From contig JACQWN010000009.1 in the NCBI GenBank assembly GCA_016209245.1, positions 1-19,739 of the forward strand: a stretch of 19,739 bases of DNA, written 5' to 3'. Below, piece after piece: positions 6,964-14,661 of this stretch (the stretch's first letter is position 1; the number at the start of each line of letters is the position of its first letter). The notes under the pieces were generated by a model. The model was not told where the DNA came from and searched no databases. It was given only the letters and a program-made list of their open reading frames with translations. Origin of the DNA: Bacteroidia bacterium. Its GTDB lineage: Bacteria > Bacteroidota > Bacteroidia > Bacteroidales > BM523. The translations under genes were made by a program, and so were the position numbers.

Positions 6964-7317
6964 CTAAATGTCTTTACCAATGCTCGCCTCTTTGTCAATA
7001 AAGACAGGTTCTTCAACTCCTTTTCGCTCATATTTTAATTTATGATAAATTTCCAGGAGAGATGCAAAAGCCTCATAAGCATTATCCACCCTGATAAGAG
7101 TACAATTAACCGGTTTTTCAGGAATAAAATCTTTATTTACTAAAACAATATTTGAACCGGTTGTATAGATATACTTTTCATACAGAGGATTTGCCAAAAA
7201 TGAAAGGCAACCTGCCTCACCTTCTTCAATCTTAGAAATACGGCTGACTTTTATTTCAGAGTCGCCTTCTATGTGTCCATGAAGAAGTTCCGCTATTTGT
7301 CTTGCTGAAAATTCCAT
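6964..7317 (-). CDS. lpxD: LpxD, N-terminal part, ended by a premature TAG
   Basis: This 117-residue product is the uridine-binding N-terminal domain of LpxD, which adds the second hydroxy-acyl chain in lipid A synthesis. It begins MEFSARQIAELLHGHIEGD and reaches FIDKEASIGKDI, the start of the beta-helix. The next codon is TAG where the family usually has Tyr (expected IG..VYIGAF). One base change from TAT or TAC explains it. With the stop read as an amino acid the gene gives 338 residues, the normal length, with no other defect. Confidence 0.85.
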   Translation of the reverse strand: MEFSARQIAELLHGHIEGDSEIKVSRISKIEEGEAGCLSFLANPLYEKYIYTTGSNIVLVNKDFIPEKPVNCTLIRVDNAYEAFASLLEIYHKLKYERKGVEEPVFIDKEASIGKDI

Positions 7318-7336
7318 TGTATTTCACTTTATACTG

Positions 7337-7344
7337 CAAATGTA
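7337..7344 (-). promoter_or_regulatory. Possible -7 element for lpxD
   Basis: The minus strand reads TACATTTG here, a TAnnTTTG match, 19 bases before the lpxD ATG. No convincing -33 is seen. Confidence 0.35.
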
Positions 7345-7353
7345 ATCTATTTT

Positions 7354-7384
7354 TTTGAAATCTCTTTTTTTAATTCTATTTTTG
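7354..7384 (+). promoter_or_regulatory. Bacteroidota promoter of the small lipoprotein gene
   Basis: TTTG (7354-7357) is followed after 19 bases by TATTTTTG (7377-7384), matching the -33/-7 pair. The ATG at 7411 is 26 bases on. Confidence 0.55.
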
Positions 7385-7410
7385 TAAACTGTTTTATAAA
7401 ATTTCAAACG

Positions 7411-7623
7411 ATGAAAAAAATTGTATTTTTTGCGATTCTTACATTTCCATTTCTATTATTACTGCCATCATGTCAGGAATGTACGACTTGTTCCTATGTC
7501 ACTCCAGAAGGTACAACCGTTACCTCCGGCGAAATCTGCGGAAATAAAGAGAAAATTGAAGATACCAAAAAACAATGGATGGAATATGAAGAAACTTACG
7601 GTGTTGTTGTAACTTGTGAATAA
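7411..7623 (+). CDS. Small lipoprotein, unknown function
   Basis: The 70-residue product starts MKKIVFFAILTFPFLLLLPSC. The LLPSC lipobox with Cys21 marks a lipoprotein signal. The short mature part has more cysteines (QECTTCSYV, EICG, VVTCE), likely paired. I do not recognise the family. It is preceded by a good promoter and followed after 3 bases by a small membrane protein gene, so the two probably form one transcription unit. Confidence 0.65.
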   Translation: MKKIVFFAILTFPFLLLLPSCQECTTCSYVTPEGTTVTSGEICGNKEKIEDTKKQWMEYEETYGVVVTCE

Positions 7624-7626
7624 CCG

Positions 7627-7995
7627 ATGCCGGTCCTTACAAACATGCAGGATGCACATTACAACGGTAAAATTTTAAATAATTGTTCATTCCTGATATT
7701 CGCTCTATCGGCAATTTTTATCCTATTTATTACGGTGGCAGTTATTTTTAATTATGAACAGTTACGTATTTTATGTCCGTGTAAAATATTTTATTTTGCA
7801 TGGTCATGGGGCATCCAAATTATAACTATCATATTTTCAATCCTGTTTATCTATCTTTCTGTAAGCTGGCATGGAATAATTACCAAGGGAAAGAAGAAGG
7901 CATTACGAATATTTCTGTTATGTCAATTTCTGACTTTTATTGCAGGATTGGTGGTATTAGTAATTGGTGTAAGTAAAATCATCCGTATTATCTAA
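7627..7995 (+). CDS. Small integral membrane protein, unknown function
   Basis: The 122-residue product has three to four hydrophobic segments, roughly 20-42, 56-80 and 95-118, with short polar links and a KGKKKALR basic loop, as in a small inner-membrane protein. ATG 7627 is three bases after the lipoprotein stop; an internal ATG at 7645 (MQDAHYN) is an alternative start. No family is recognised. Position suggests co-expression with the lipoprotein. Confidence 0.55.
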   Translation: MPVLTNMQDAHYNGKILNNCSFLIFALSAIFILFITVAVIFNYEQLRILCPCKIFYFAWSWGIQIITIIFSILFIYLSVSWHGIITKGKKKALRIFLLCQFLTFIAGLVVLVIGVSKIIRII

Positions 7996-8084
7996 ATCTA
8001 AAAGATAGATTAAATTAAAATCAGGTGTATTCATTACGGGGATAATTTTTAAGCAAAACAATAAATAATATCCTAAAATTTTAT

Positions 8085-8092
8085 TACTTTTG
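8085..8092 (+). promoter_or_regulatory. Possible -7 element for the mod remnant
   Basis: TACTTTTG matches TAnnTTTG, 25 bases before the leader ORF at 8118 and 87 bases before mod. Confidence 0.4.
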
Positions 8093-8117
8093 GTTATGCT
8101 TTATTAAATAATAAAAA

Positions 8118-8180
8118 ATGAATAAGTATATATACAAAGGAATTGAAAAACAACGAAATACTACAAAAAATAAAAGTTAA
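8118..8180 (+). CDS. 20-codon leader ORF overlapping the mod start
   Basis: ATG at 8118 opens 20 codons (MNKYIYKGIEKQRNTTKNKS) whose TAA (8178-8180) overlaps the mod ATG as TAATG. This arrangement would allow translational coupling of mod. It may only be chance or a remnant; no family is recognised. Confidence 0.25.
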   Translation: MNKYIYKGIEKQRNTTKNKS

Positions 8181-8575
8181 TGGACAAAGAAAAACAAATA
8201 AAGCAACTGCAAGAGGAACTGGAAAACCTTAAACGGTACAGCGAACGCTTAAAAAATTCTGTGAAAAGCCGTAAATATGGCTTAGTATGGATGGATGTAC
8301 CTGAAGCATTTGAAGACGATGTTGAAAATAAACTGCCGATAATAAAAGAAGTAAAAGATAAGTCTATTATAAATTATGATGAAAAACCAGTACATATTTT
8401 AATTGAAGGTGACAATTACCACGCACTGACTTGTCTTAATTACAGTCATAAGAAAAAAATTGACATTATTTATATTGATCCACCATATAACACCGGTAGT
8501 GATGGATTCAGATATAGAGATAAAAGAATGCTTGATAAATTTCCAGATGGTACGGAAATTCCCAAGTCCATATAG
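8180..8575 (+). pseudogene. Type III DNA methyltransferase (Mod), N-terminal fragment
   Basis: The 131-residue fragment begins with the coiled coil common to Type III Mod proteins (KEKQIKQLQEELENLK), continues KYGLVWMDVPEAFED and IEGDNYHALTCL (76-86, AdoMet-region type), and has the beta-class catalytic motif DPPYN (100-104) followed by TGSDGFRYRDK. Homology stops at FPDGTEIPKS, after which Ile and TAG follow. The target-recognition domain and the C-terminal motifs, several hundred residues, are absent. In the intact system Mod methylates adenine and, with Res, cuts unmodified DNA. The matching Res remnant lies at 11010-13241 on the far side of an unrelated cassette. It cannot be an active methylase. 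Confidence 0.85.
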
Positions 8576-8608
8576 ACATAATTATAAGAATGCATGCCTT
8601 AAAAAAAC

Positions 8609-8632
8609 AAAAAAAAAAAAACATTACCTTTG
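8609..8632 (+). promoter_or_regulatory. Homopolymer A tract next to a -7 element upstream of the TdeIII-type nuclease
   Basis: TACCTTTG (8625-8632) matches TAnnTTTG, 25 bases before the ATG at 8658. Just upstream is a run of 13 A (8609-8621), itself after A7 and a C (8601-8608). The tract falls in the spacer where a -33/-7 distance would be set, so slippage could change promoter strength. Confidence 0.4.
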
Positions 8633-8657
8633 ACGATAAATTTGACAACAAAAACGA

Positions 8658-9398
8658 ATGACACAAATTTCTGCCGAAAAGACAATAAGAGCGTTAGTGA
8701 AATCTAATGTTGAAACCTACGCAACGACTTTTTCCGAGCGACACTTACGAGAATTGGACGACCCAGATGGAACGCTGAATATGAAAATTCACAATGTTTT
8801 TATTTCAGCACTATGTGACGAAATTCAGTATTATACGGCATTGGTTCGTTCGTTGGACAGCTCATTAGGCAATATGCTTGAACGACTTGCAATAAATATC
8901 GCTGAACTTTTTTATCAAGTAAACAGACGAGTGGAGGGTCCGTTGAGTGTTAAACAAACACAGATAATTGCGGAACTATTAGAACAATATAAACGGAATG
9001 CAAAAAAGCCAACAGTAAAAGATTATCAAAATTTACGGACAGTTTCGCTTGACAAAAAACGACCTGATAAGAGACACGAAAGCGATTACTATTTGGTTGA
9101 CCCTGAAACAAACGCTCACTACCTGATAGAGTTAAAAATCGGTGGCGACCTTGACAACAAAAAAGCCCGCTCTGAAAAAGAAGCAGTATTAGAGCAGTTT
9201 GCAATTCTTTCAAACACTTTACCGATAAACAATGTAATCAAAATATTTTTTGCTACGGCATACAATCGCTTTGGTGAAGATAAACCTTGGAATCAAGGCA
9301 GAGTAAAGCAATTTTTTGCTGACGAAGAGTTGTTAATTGGAAAAGATTTTTGGAACTTGATTTGTAAATCTAAAAACAATTACAAATACAATAACTAA
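8658..9398 (+). CDS. TdeIII/MjaII-type Type II restriction endonuclease
   Basis: The 246-residue protein has a helical N-terminal half and a PD-(D/E)XK nuclease core: Asp143 in ESDYYLVDPE, then a strand with Glu158-Leu-Lys160 (YLIELKIGGDLDNKKARSEK). The IELKIGGDLDNKKA block is what I associate with the MjaII/TdeIII family, enzymes known to cut GGNCC; specificity here is unproven. Length fits the family. It is the first gene of a cassette placed between the broken Type III mod and res genes, followed by a small ORF and an HTH protein. Its presumed methyltransferase partner (10356-10964) lacks its N-terminal part, so how the host is protected is an open point. Confidence 0.7.
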   Translation: MTQISAEKTIRALVKSNVETYATTFSERHLRELDDPDGTLNMKIHNVFISALCDEIQYYTALVRSLDSSLGNMLERLAINIAELFYQVNRRVEGPLSVKQTQIIAELLEQYKRNAKKPTVKDYQNLRTVSLDKKRPDKRHESDYYLVDPETNAHYLIELKIGGDLDNKKARSEKEAVLEQFAILSNTLPINNVIKIFFATAYNRFGEDKPWNQGRVKQFFADEELLIGKDFWNLICKSKNNYKYNN

Positions 9399-9412
9399 AA
9401 AAAATAATTTCT

Positions 9413-9604
9413 ATGGAAACAATCGTTATTAAAATCGAATGCAACCCCAAATACTCTTTCTGTAATGAACTGCGGGAGCAAGGTTTATTATTTGATACTA
9501 TTCGTGAAGCAATAAATGTGGATGATGAAGGATTACAAGAAGTTACTTGGGAAGAATATGAATTGTTAGAAAAATTTAATACGCAACTCAATGACAAAAA
9601 TTGA
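9413..9604 (+). CDS. Small acidic protein of unknown function
   Basis: The 63-residue protein (METIVIKIECNPKYSFC at its start) is rich in Glu/Asp. It ends by overlapping the next gene: that gene's ATG (9591) lies inside its last codons. Placement 14 bases after the endonuclease suggests an operon and translational coupling. I do not recognise a family. An antitoxin-like or inhibitor role would be guesswork. Confidence 0.5.
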   Translation: METIVIKIECNPKYSFCNELREQGLLFDTIREAINVDDEGLQEVTWEEYELLEKFNTQLNDKN

Positions 9605-10325
9605 AGCTATAAAAAAAATAATGAATGACAATGGTGGTTCAGCTACTTGGGATATTATTTATGATAATAGTGAAAAGTATTATCCTGCTGCAAAGATTTC
9701 AGCTAACTGGCAAGCTGGTATTAGGGGTATTGTGTTGCGAGAATTAGGCAAACATTTCAAAAGAGTGGGATTAGGAATATATGCATTGATTGATTTCGAA
9801 GAAGAAAATATTGAAAAGATTGAAAAACAAAAGCCAGATAAAATTCATTCTATAATGCAAGGTGTTTGTTTAGAAATTGGTAATTTTTTAAATCTGGATA
9901 CTTATACAGCGGACCCCTCTGCAACTTATAATAACATTACACTCAATAAAATTGCAACAAGAAATATTATTCCAGAATTTACTTACAAACCAATTTTAGA
10001 AAGCACCAAAAAAATTGATATTCTCTGGTTCAATAAAAAAGGATTTCTTTTTCCTAAAAGAGCCATTGAAATTGTAGATAGCATTGGAACATTAGAGCCA
10101 GCATTAAAACGAACATTACAACTACTGGAATTTAATTTGGACTTTTTCATTTTAAGTAAAGAAGAATATAAAACAAAAATTGAGAGAGAAATCAATAAAG
10201 AACCTTACATCAGAATAAGAGAAAGATACAAAGTGAGAGATTACAGCGAAATTATTGCATTATACAAAAATCCTATTGCTTTTCAGAGCGATGAATTTTT
10301 AAAAATTGAAAATTATTTTTCTTAA
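9591..10325 (+). CDS. N-terminal winged-helix-like plus restriction-nuclease-like C-terminal protein
   Basis: The 244-residue protein has an N-terminal segment (about 1-67, including SATWDIIYDNSEKYYP and GKHFKRVGLGIYAL) that reads like a winged-helix/HARE-type domain of the kind attached to some restriction enzymes. The C-terminal half has KKIDILWFNKKGFLFPKRAIEIV with Asp143 and Glu160, resembling the EVE/EVQ-type restriction nuclease core (D…ExV), followed by a helix (LEPALKRTLQLLEFNLDFFILS). The lysine usual after the glutamate is replaced. It could be a second nuclease, an accessory or a specificity factor. It overlaps the small ORF upstream. Its stop lies 30 bases before the methyltransferase ATG, in the same frame. 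Confidence 0.55.
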   Translation: MTKIEAIKKIMNDNGGSATWDIIYDNSEKYYPAAKISANWQAGIRGIVLRELGKHFKRVGLGIYALIDFEEENIEKIEKQKPDKIHSIMQGVCLEIGNFLNLDTYTADPSATYNNITLNKIATRNIIPEFTYKPILESTKKIDILWFNKKGFLFPKRAIEIVDSIGTLEPALKRTLQLLEFNLDFFILSKEEYKTKIEREINKEPYIRIRERYKVRDYSEIIALYKNPIAFQSDEFLKIENYFS

Positions 10326-10355
10326 ATAAGTCTATACTCTACAGATAATATTAAA

Positions 10356-10964
10356 ATGAGTTGGCGAAAGGACATCAATAACGATCTTGCCGAGTGGGAC
10401 AAAATAAATTTCAATCCATTTGACTGGGTTAAAGAATTTAAAAGAGTTTTAAAACCGACTGGAAATTTATTTGCTTTCACGAGTTACAATCTCATTGGGA
10501 AGTGGCACGAAGCATTTGACCCCGTATTTGACACTTTTCAGTTTATGGTTTGGCATAAAACGAATCCTGTTCCAAAAATTTACAAAGCGGGCTTCCTTAA
10601 TAGTTGCGAACTCATCATTTGTTGCTGGAACAAAGGACACACTTGGAATTTTATCAACCAAAAAGAAATGCACAATTTTATTGAAAGTTCAATTTGTATG
10701 GGGACAGAAAGACTACAAAATCCAAATCATCCGACACAAAAACCATTAGAAGTTTTAAAACACATTGTCCGAATCGCTTCTGTCGATGGGCAAACTGTTC
10801 TTGACCCTTTTATGGGCGTTGGTTCTACTGGCATTGCCGCATTGCAATTGCACAGAAAATTTATCGGTTTTGAAATTGACCAAAAATATTTTAACGCATC
10901 ACTAAAACGAATTACAGAAATTCAACCAAGTTTTTTGTTCGTGAGCGAGCCACGTCAAGAATAA
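10356..10964 (+). pseudogene. Beta-class DNA methyltransferase lacking its N-terminal motif IV region
   Basis: The 202-residue frame carries the second half of a small N6A/N4C methyltransferase: NPFDWVKEFKRVLKPTGNLFAFTSYN, a recognition-domain segment (WHKTNPVPKIYKAGFLNSCELIICCWNKG), HPTQKP (125-130), and the AdoMet loop DPFMGVGSTG (150-159), ending near EIDQKY. In beta-class enzymes the catalytic DPPY/SPPY motif precedes this part and is absent. The frame stays open 10 codons upstream of the ATG (ISLYSTDNIK), which looks like sequence just after a DPPY motif, and then hits the stop of the preceding gene. So about the first 30-50 residues appear lost. Without motif IV it should be inactive. 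It sits with the TdeIII-type nuclease and was probably its partner. Confidence 0.75.
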
Positions 10965-11009
10965 AAAAAAGAAAAGGCGAGGTACAGCTTATGACATCAC
11001 CTTCTTATT
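10965..11009 (+). other. Junction between the inner cassette and the Type III res remnant
   Basis: Between the inner methyltransferase stop and the start of Res homology (about 11010, IFAIYERLANQ) lies a short A-rich segment with no recognisable gene. It marks the right edge of the replacement. The left edge is near 8570. I saw no obvious direct repeat between the two. Confidence 0.45.
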
Positions 11010-11096
11010 TTTGCGATTTATGAAAGACTTGCAAATCAGCCAAATTGGGATATTGACAAAACATATATCTGGATTACTTTTAGTGACGACCTGGCA

Positions 11097-13241
11097 ATGC
11101 AGAGTAAAGAAAAGTATCAAGAATACTACTACGTTTCAAGAGGTAATTTATTATCAATTGAGTTTTTAAATCAAAACAAATTAAAATCTGATGATGTCTT
11201 ATTTTTAAATTGGCTAACGCTTGTCACAAGAAGCGCAGAAAACAGGCTTTTAAGACGTCCTGCAGACCCCAAAGAACAGAAAGAAAGTTATTACTATTTT
11301 GAAGATATTATTGACAACACAAAAGCTGAAAAACGGGAAATTATTTTAATCGTTGACGAATCCCATAAGAACGCTGCAACTACTTTAGCTAAAGATATTA
11401 TTGATTACATAAATCCTAAAATAATACTCAAAGTATCTGCAACACCGGAACATGAACCGAGTTTTTCAGATGTAAAAAATAATCGTGCGGGTTTTGTTGA
11501 AGTATCACGTCAGGAAGTAATTTCAGAAGGTTTAATCAAAGAAAAAATCGTAGTCCAGACAGATGAGGATTTACAAAAATTCTCAGGCAGAGACCTTGAC
11601 GAAATACTTTTAGATTTAGGAATTGAAAAGCGGGATGCTCTCAAAAAAGAATTTCAAAGCATTAGTAAAATAGTTAATCCACTTATGCTAATACAACTGC
11701 CAAATGATGACAGTAAATTATTAGAACTCGGGCAGAAATCAAAAGAAGAGGTTGTTTTGACATACCTTGCAAAGCGAGGAATAAAGGAAAATGAAATTGC
11801 ACTTTGGTTTGATGGGAAAAGTAAAAACATGGAATTTATTACTCACAACGATAGCGAAGTAAATTTTATGTTGTTCAAGCAGGCAGCAGGCACAGGTTGG
11901 GATTGTCCACGCGCTCATGTTTTAGTAATGTTTCGTGAAATCAACTCACCGACATTTTATATTCAAACTATTGGCAGAATTTTAAGAATGCCAGAACCTC
12001 ATAAAAAAGACGATTATACTAACAATTCTAATTTACGCACCGCATTTTTATACACAAATTACAAACGTAATGAAGTCGCAATTCCAGACCAGTCCCCGAC
12101 TAATAAACCATTTACCCAATTTGCTAAACGCAAACCAAACATTTCAAATATTGAATTAAAATCAGCTTTTATCTCCCATATTGATTATGGTGATTTGAGC
12201 AATTCGACAAAATTTATAAGTAGTTTTATTCAATCAATGAATAAATATTTTGGCATTACTACTGACGATATTTTTGAAAAAGGAATTAAAAAATTGAAAA
12301 ATTCCGGTATAGATTTAAAACCTGTTGTTACCAACGAAATAATAGTAAATGCAGAATATTCAGACTTTGATACGATAAACTTTGATTTTCGCAACAAAGG
12401 ACAAGACCACAGTTACGAAATGTCAACTCTTGATGTTGAGAAAACTTTTAACTTCTGGTGTTATCAGATTTTGGTTGAGCAAACCGACAAAGAAGCCAAA
12501 GTATCAAATTTTTCACGTTCCTGGGCTACGATGAAATCAGCAATCCGACTTTGGTTTAAACAATTTTTTTTCGATAACAGTCCTTATTATTACAAAATCT
12601 TTATTAACGACATTGACAAAAAAGCTGCCAGTAAAATACGCCCGGCTATTACTCAAGCATTGAAGGATTATAGACCAATTCTAAATGAAATTTTAATTAA
12701 AAAAGCAAAAGCACAAGAAGAAATAGAGACATCAGTATTTACAATTAAAGAAGAATATCTTTTTACGGATGATTATATTGAAATTACTCAAAATCTTTGT
12801 GTGCTTGACAAATTTTTATTATTTAAAAACTACTCCGGACGTGATAACGAAATCCATTTTATGAATTTCATAGAAAGCAAAGCAGATAAAATTGAATGGT
12901 GGTTTAAAAATGGAGATAGTGGAAAAGATTACTTTGCTGTTAAATATTTTAATACAGCGACCAAGGAGCATGCTTTATTTTACCCTGACTGGATTATTAA
13001 ATTTACAGACGGTAAAATTGGTATCTTCGACACAAAATCAGGCAGAACAGCCACCGACACAGAAGGCAGGGCGGAAGCATTAGCTGTAAAACTAAAGGAT
13101 TTAAACCAAGCAGAAAACAAATTTGTCGGTGGAATCATAATATTTGAAAACGGAATATGGTATTATAATTACTCTGAAAAATATGAATACCAAAAAGGTA
13201 AGCTAAATAATGATTGGAAGAAATTAGCAGAACTATTTTAG
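11097..13241 (+). CDS. Type III restriction subunit (Res), N-terminally truncated helicase-nuclease
   Basis: From ATG 11097 the product is 714 residues. The same frame is open back to 10995 and encodes AIYERLANQPNWDIDKTYIWITFSDDLAMQ, so Res homology begins about 11010. The Walker A segment (GTGKT) usually just before this is missing. What remains: DESH Walker B (87-90), SATPE (114-118), QAAGTGWDCPRA (262-273), QTIGRILRMPE (290-300, motif VI), and a C-terminal PD-(D/E)XK-like core YPDW…FDTKSG with Asp631, Asp645 and Lys647 near the end. Res is the translocase and cutter of Type III systems. Without Walker A it should not hydrolyse ATP. The C-terminus appears complete. nqrA starts 54 bases after its stop on the same strand. 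Confidence 0.85.
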   Translation: MQSKEKYQEYYYVSRGNLLSIEFLNQNKLKSDDVLFLNWLTLVTRSAENRLLRRPADPKEQKESYYYFEDIIDNTKAEKREIILIVDESHKNAATTLAKDIIDYINPKIILKVSATPEHEPSFSDVKNNRAGFVEVSRQEVISEGLIKEKIVVQTDEDLQKFSGRDLDEILLDLGIEKRDALKKEFQSISKIVNPLMLIQLPNDDSKLLELGQKSKEEVVLTYLAKRGIKENEIALWFDGKSKNMEFITHNDSEVNFMLFKQAAGTGWDCPRAHVLVMFREINSPTFYIQTIGRILRMPEPHKKDDYTNNSNLRTAFLYTNYKRNEVAIPDQSPTNKPFTQFAKRKPNISNIELKSAFISHIDYGDLSNSTKFISSFIQSMNKYFGITTDDIFEKGIKKLKNSGIDLKPVVTNEIIVNAEYSDFDTINFDFRNKGQDHSYEMSTLDVEKTFNFWCYQILVEQTDKEAKVSNFSRSWATMKSAIRLWFKQFFFDNSPYYYKIFINDIDKKAASKIRPAITQALKDYRPILNEILIKKAKAQEEIETSVFTIKEEYLFTDDYIEITQNLCVLDKFLLFKNYSGRDNEIHFMNFIESKADKIEWWFKNGDSGKDYFAVKYFNTATKEHALFYPDWIIKFTDGKIGIFDTKSGRTATDTEGRAEALAVKLKDLNQAENKFVGGIIIFENGIWYYNYSEKYEYQKGKLNNDWKKLAELF

Positions 13242-13294
13242 AGCTAAATATTATTTCTATCGGATAATAAAAATTAAGTTTTTATTCATTATTA

Positions 13295-14647
13295 ATGCAG
13301 AAGATTATTAAAATCAAGAAAGGCTTGGATATTCGAATTATTGGAAAAGCCGAAAAAGTTCTCAAAAAAGCTGCACAATCCTGTTTATATGCTGTTAAAC
13401 CTACTAACTTTCATGGAATAGAGCCAAAATTATGCATTAAGCCCGGCGATTTTGTAAAAGCAGGCTCAGTTGTTTTTTACAATAAACATAATCCCCGTAT
13501 TTTTTTTACATCGCCTGTTTGCGGCATCATAAAAGAAATAGTTCGCGGAGAAAGAAGAAAAATTCTTGAAATCATTATCAAGCCCGATGAACAACAACAA
13601 TATGAAAGGTTTGTCCAGGGTGACCCTTTGAAAATGACAAGAGAAGAAATAATTGATAATTTGCTGAAAAGCGGGCTTTGGCCATTAATTCGGCAAAGAC
13701 CTTATGCAATTATTGCAAATCCTTCATCGGAGCCAAAATCCGTTTTTATTCCCTGTTTCGATACTGCCCCTCTTGCTCCTGATTATGATTTTATCGTGCA
13801 AGGCGAGAATAAGCTCTTTCAGACCGGAATTAACGCTTTAACAAAACTGACAAAGGGGAAAATAAATCTTACACTAAATCCCGATTATCCGGCATCGGAT
13901 GTATTTACTAAAGCAAAAAGCGTCGAAATTACATATTTTAAAGGGCCGCATCCTGCCGGTGTTGTCGGGGTACAAATTCATCACATTGATCCTATTAACA
14001 AAGGCGATATTATCTGGTATCTTTATCCCCAGGATGTTATAACTATCGGAAAATTATTTGACAAAGGAACATTCGATGCCTCAAGAATTGTCGCTCTTAC
14101 CGGTTCAGAAGTTGAGAAACCATTTTATTATAAAACAATGACCGGTTCTATGATTTCTGCAATAGCTGAAAATAATGTAAAACAAGGTGAACTGCGATAT
14201 ATATCCGGAAATATACTTACAGGGACAAATATAGGAAAACAAGGTTATTTAGGTTTTTACGATTCACAAATAACTGTTATTCCTGAAGGTAAAAAATATG
14301 AATTTTTTGGATGGGCTTTACCCGGATTTAATAAGTACAGCACTTCCCGGTCGTTCTTTTCCTGGCTTAGACCTGGAAAAATATTCCGTATGAATACTAA
14401 TCTTCATGGCGGCAACCGTGCATTTGTTATGACAGGAGAATATGAAAAAGTGCTGCCAATGGATATTTTTCCTGTGCATCTTTTAAAAGCTATTATTGCT
14501 GAAGATATTGATAAGATTGAACAACTGGGAATTTATGAGGTCGCCGAAGAAGAGCTTGCTTTATGCGAGTTTGTCTGCACTTCAAAAATCGAAGTGCAAT
14601 CAATAATCAGAAAAGGAATAGAATTAATGATAAAAGAATTAGGATAA
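13295..14647 (+). CDS. nqrA: Na+-translocating NADH:quinone oxidoreductase subunit A
   Basis: The 450-residue protein starts MQKIIKIKKGLDIRIIGKAEK and contains the RnfC/NqrA-type core (PTNFHGIEPKLCIKPGDFVKAGSVVF, TSPVCGIIKEIVRGERR) and, toward the end, FFGWALPGFNKYSTSRSFFSWLRP. This is the usual Bacteroidota NqrA length. NqrA is a peripheral cytoplasmic subunit near the quinone site of the Na+-pumping NQR complex. nqrB follows after 14 bases. Subunits C to F should follow but do not. The start is fixed by the family N-terminus. No good -7 element is visible; it may once have been read from an upstream promoter. Confidence 0.95.
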   Translation: MQKIIKIKKGLDIRIIGKAEKVLKKAAQSCLYAVKPTNFHGIEPKLCIKPGDFVKAGSVVFYNKHNPRIFFTSPVCGIIKEIVRGERRKILEIIIKPDEQQQYERFVQGDPLKMTREEIIDNLLKSGLWPLIRQRPYAIIANPSSEPKSVFIPCFDTAPLAPDYDFIVQGENKLFQTGINALTKLTKGKINLTLNPDYPASDVFTKAKSVEITYFKGPHPAGVVGVQIHHIDPINKGDIIWYLYPQDVITIGKLFDKGTFDASRIVALTGSEVEKPFYYKTMTGSMISAIAENNVKQGELRYISGNILTGTNIGKQGYLGFYDSQITVIPEGKKYEFFGWALPGFNKYSTSRSFFSWLRPGKIFRMNTNLHGGNRAFVMTGEYEKVLPMDIFPVHLLKAIIAEDIDKIEQLGIYEVAEEELALCEFVCTSKIEVQSIIRKGIELMIKELG

Positions 14648-14661
14648 TAAATTCTTTAGAA

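Noticed and set aside
6964..6966. Recoding of TAG as an amino acid
   Set aside because: TAG also ends lpxD itself (6301-6303) and res (13239-13241) where family length expects a stop, so a general reassignment is not supported.
8180..10964. Mod N-terminus plus inner methylase as one interrupted gene
   Set aside because: They belong to different methyltransferase types (Type III Mod versus small beta-class) and are in different frames; the Mod part already contains and passes the DPPY motif.
14563..14661. Extended N-terminus of NqrB
   Set aside because: It overlaps nqrA coding and is not family-like; ATG 14662 gives the normal NqrB start.
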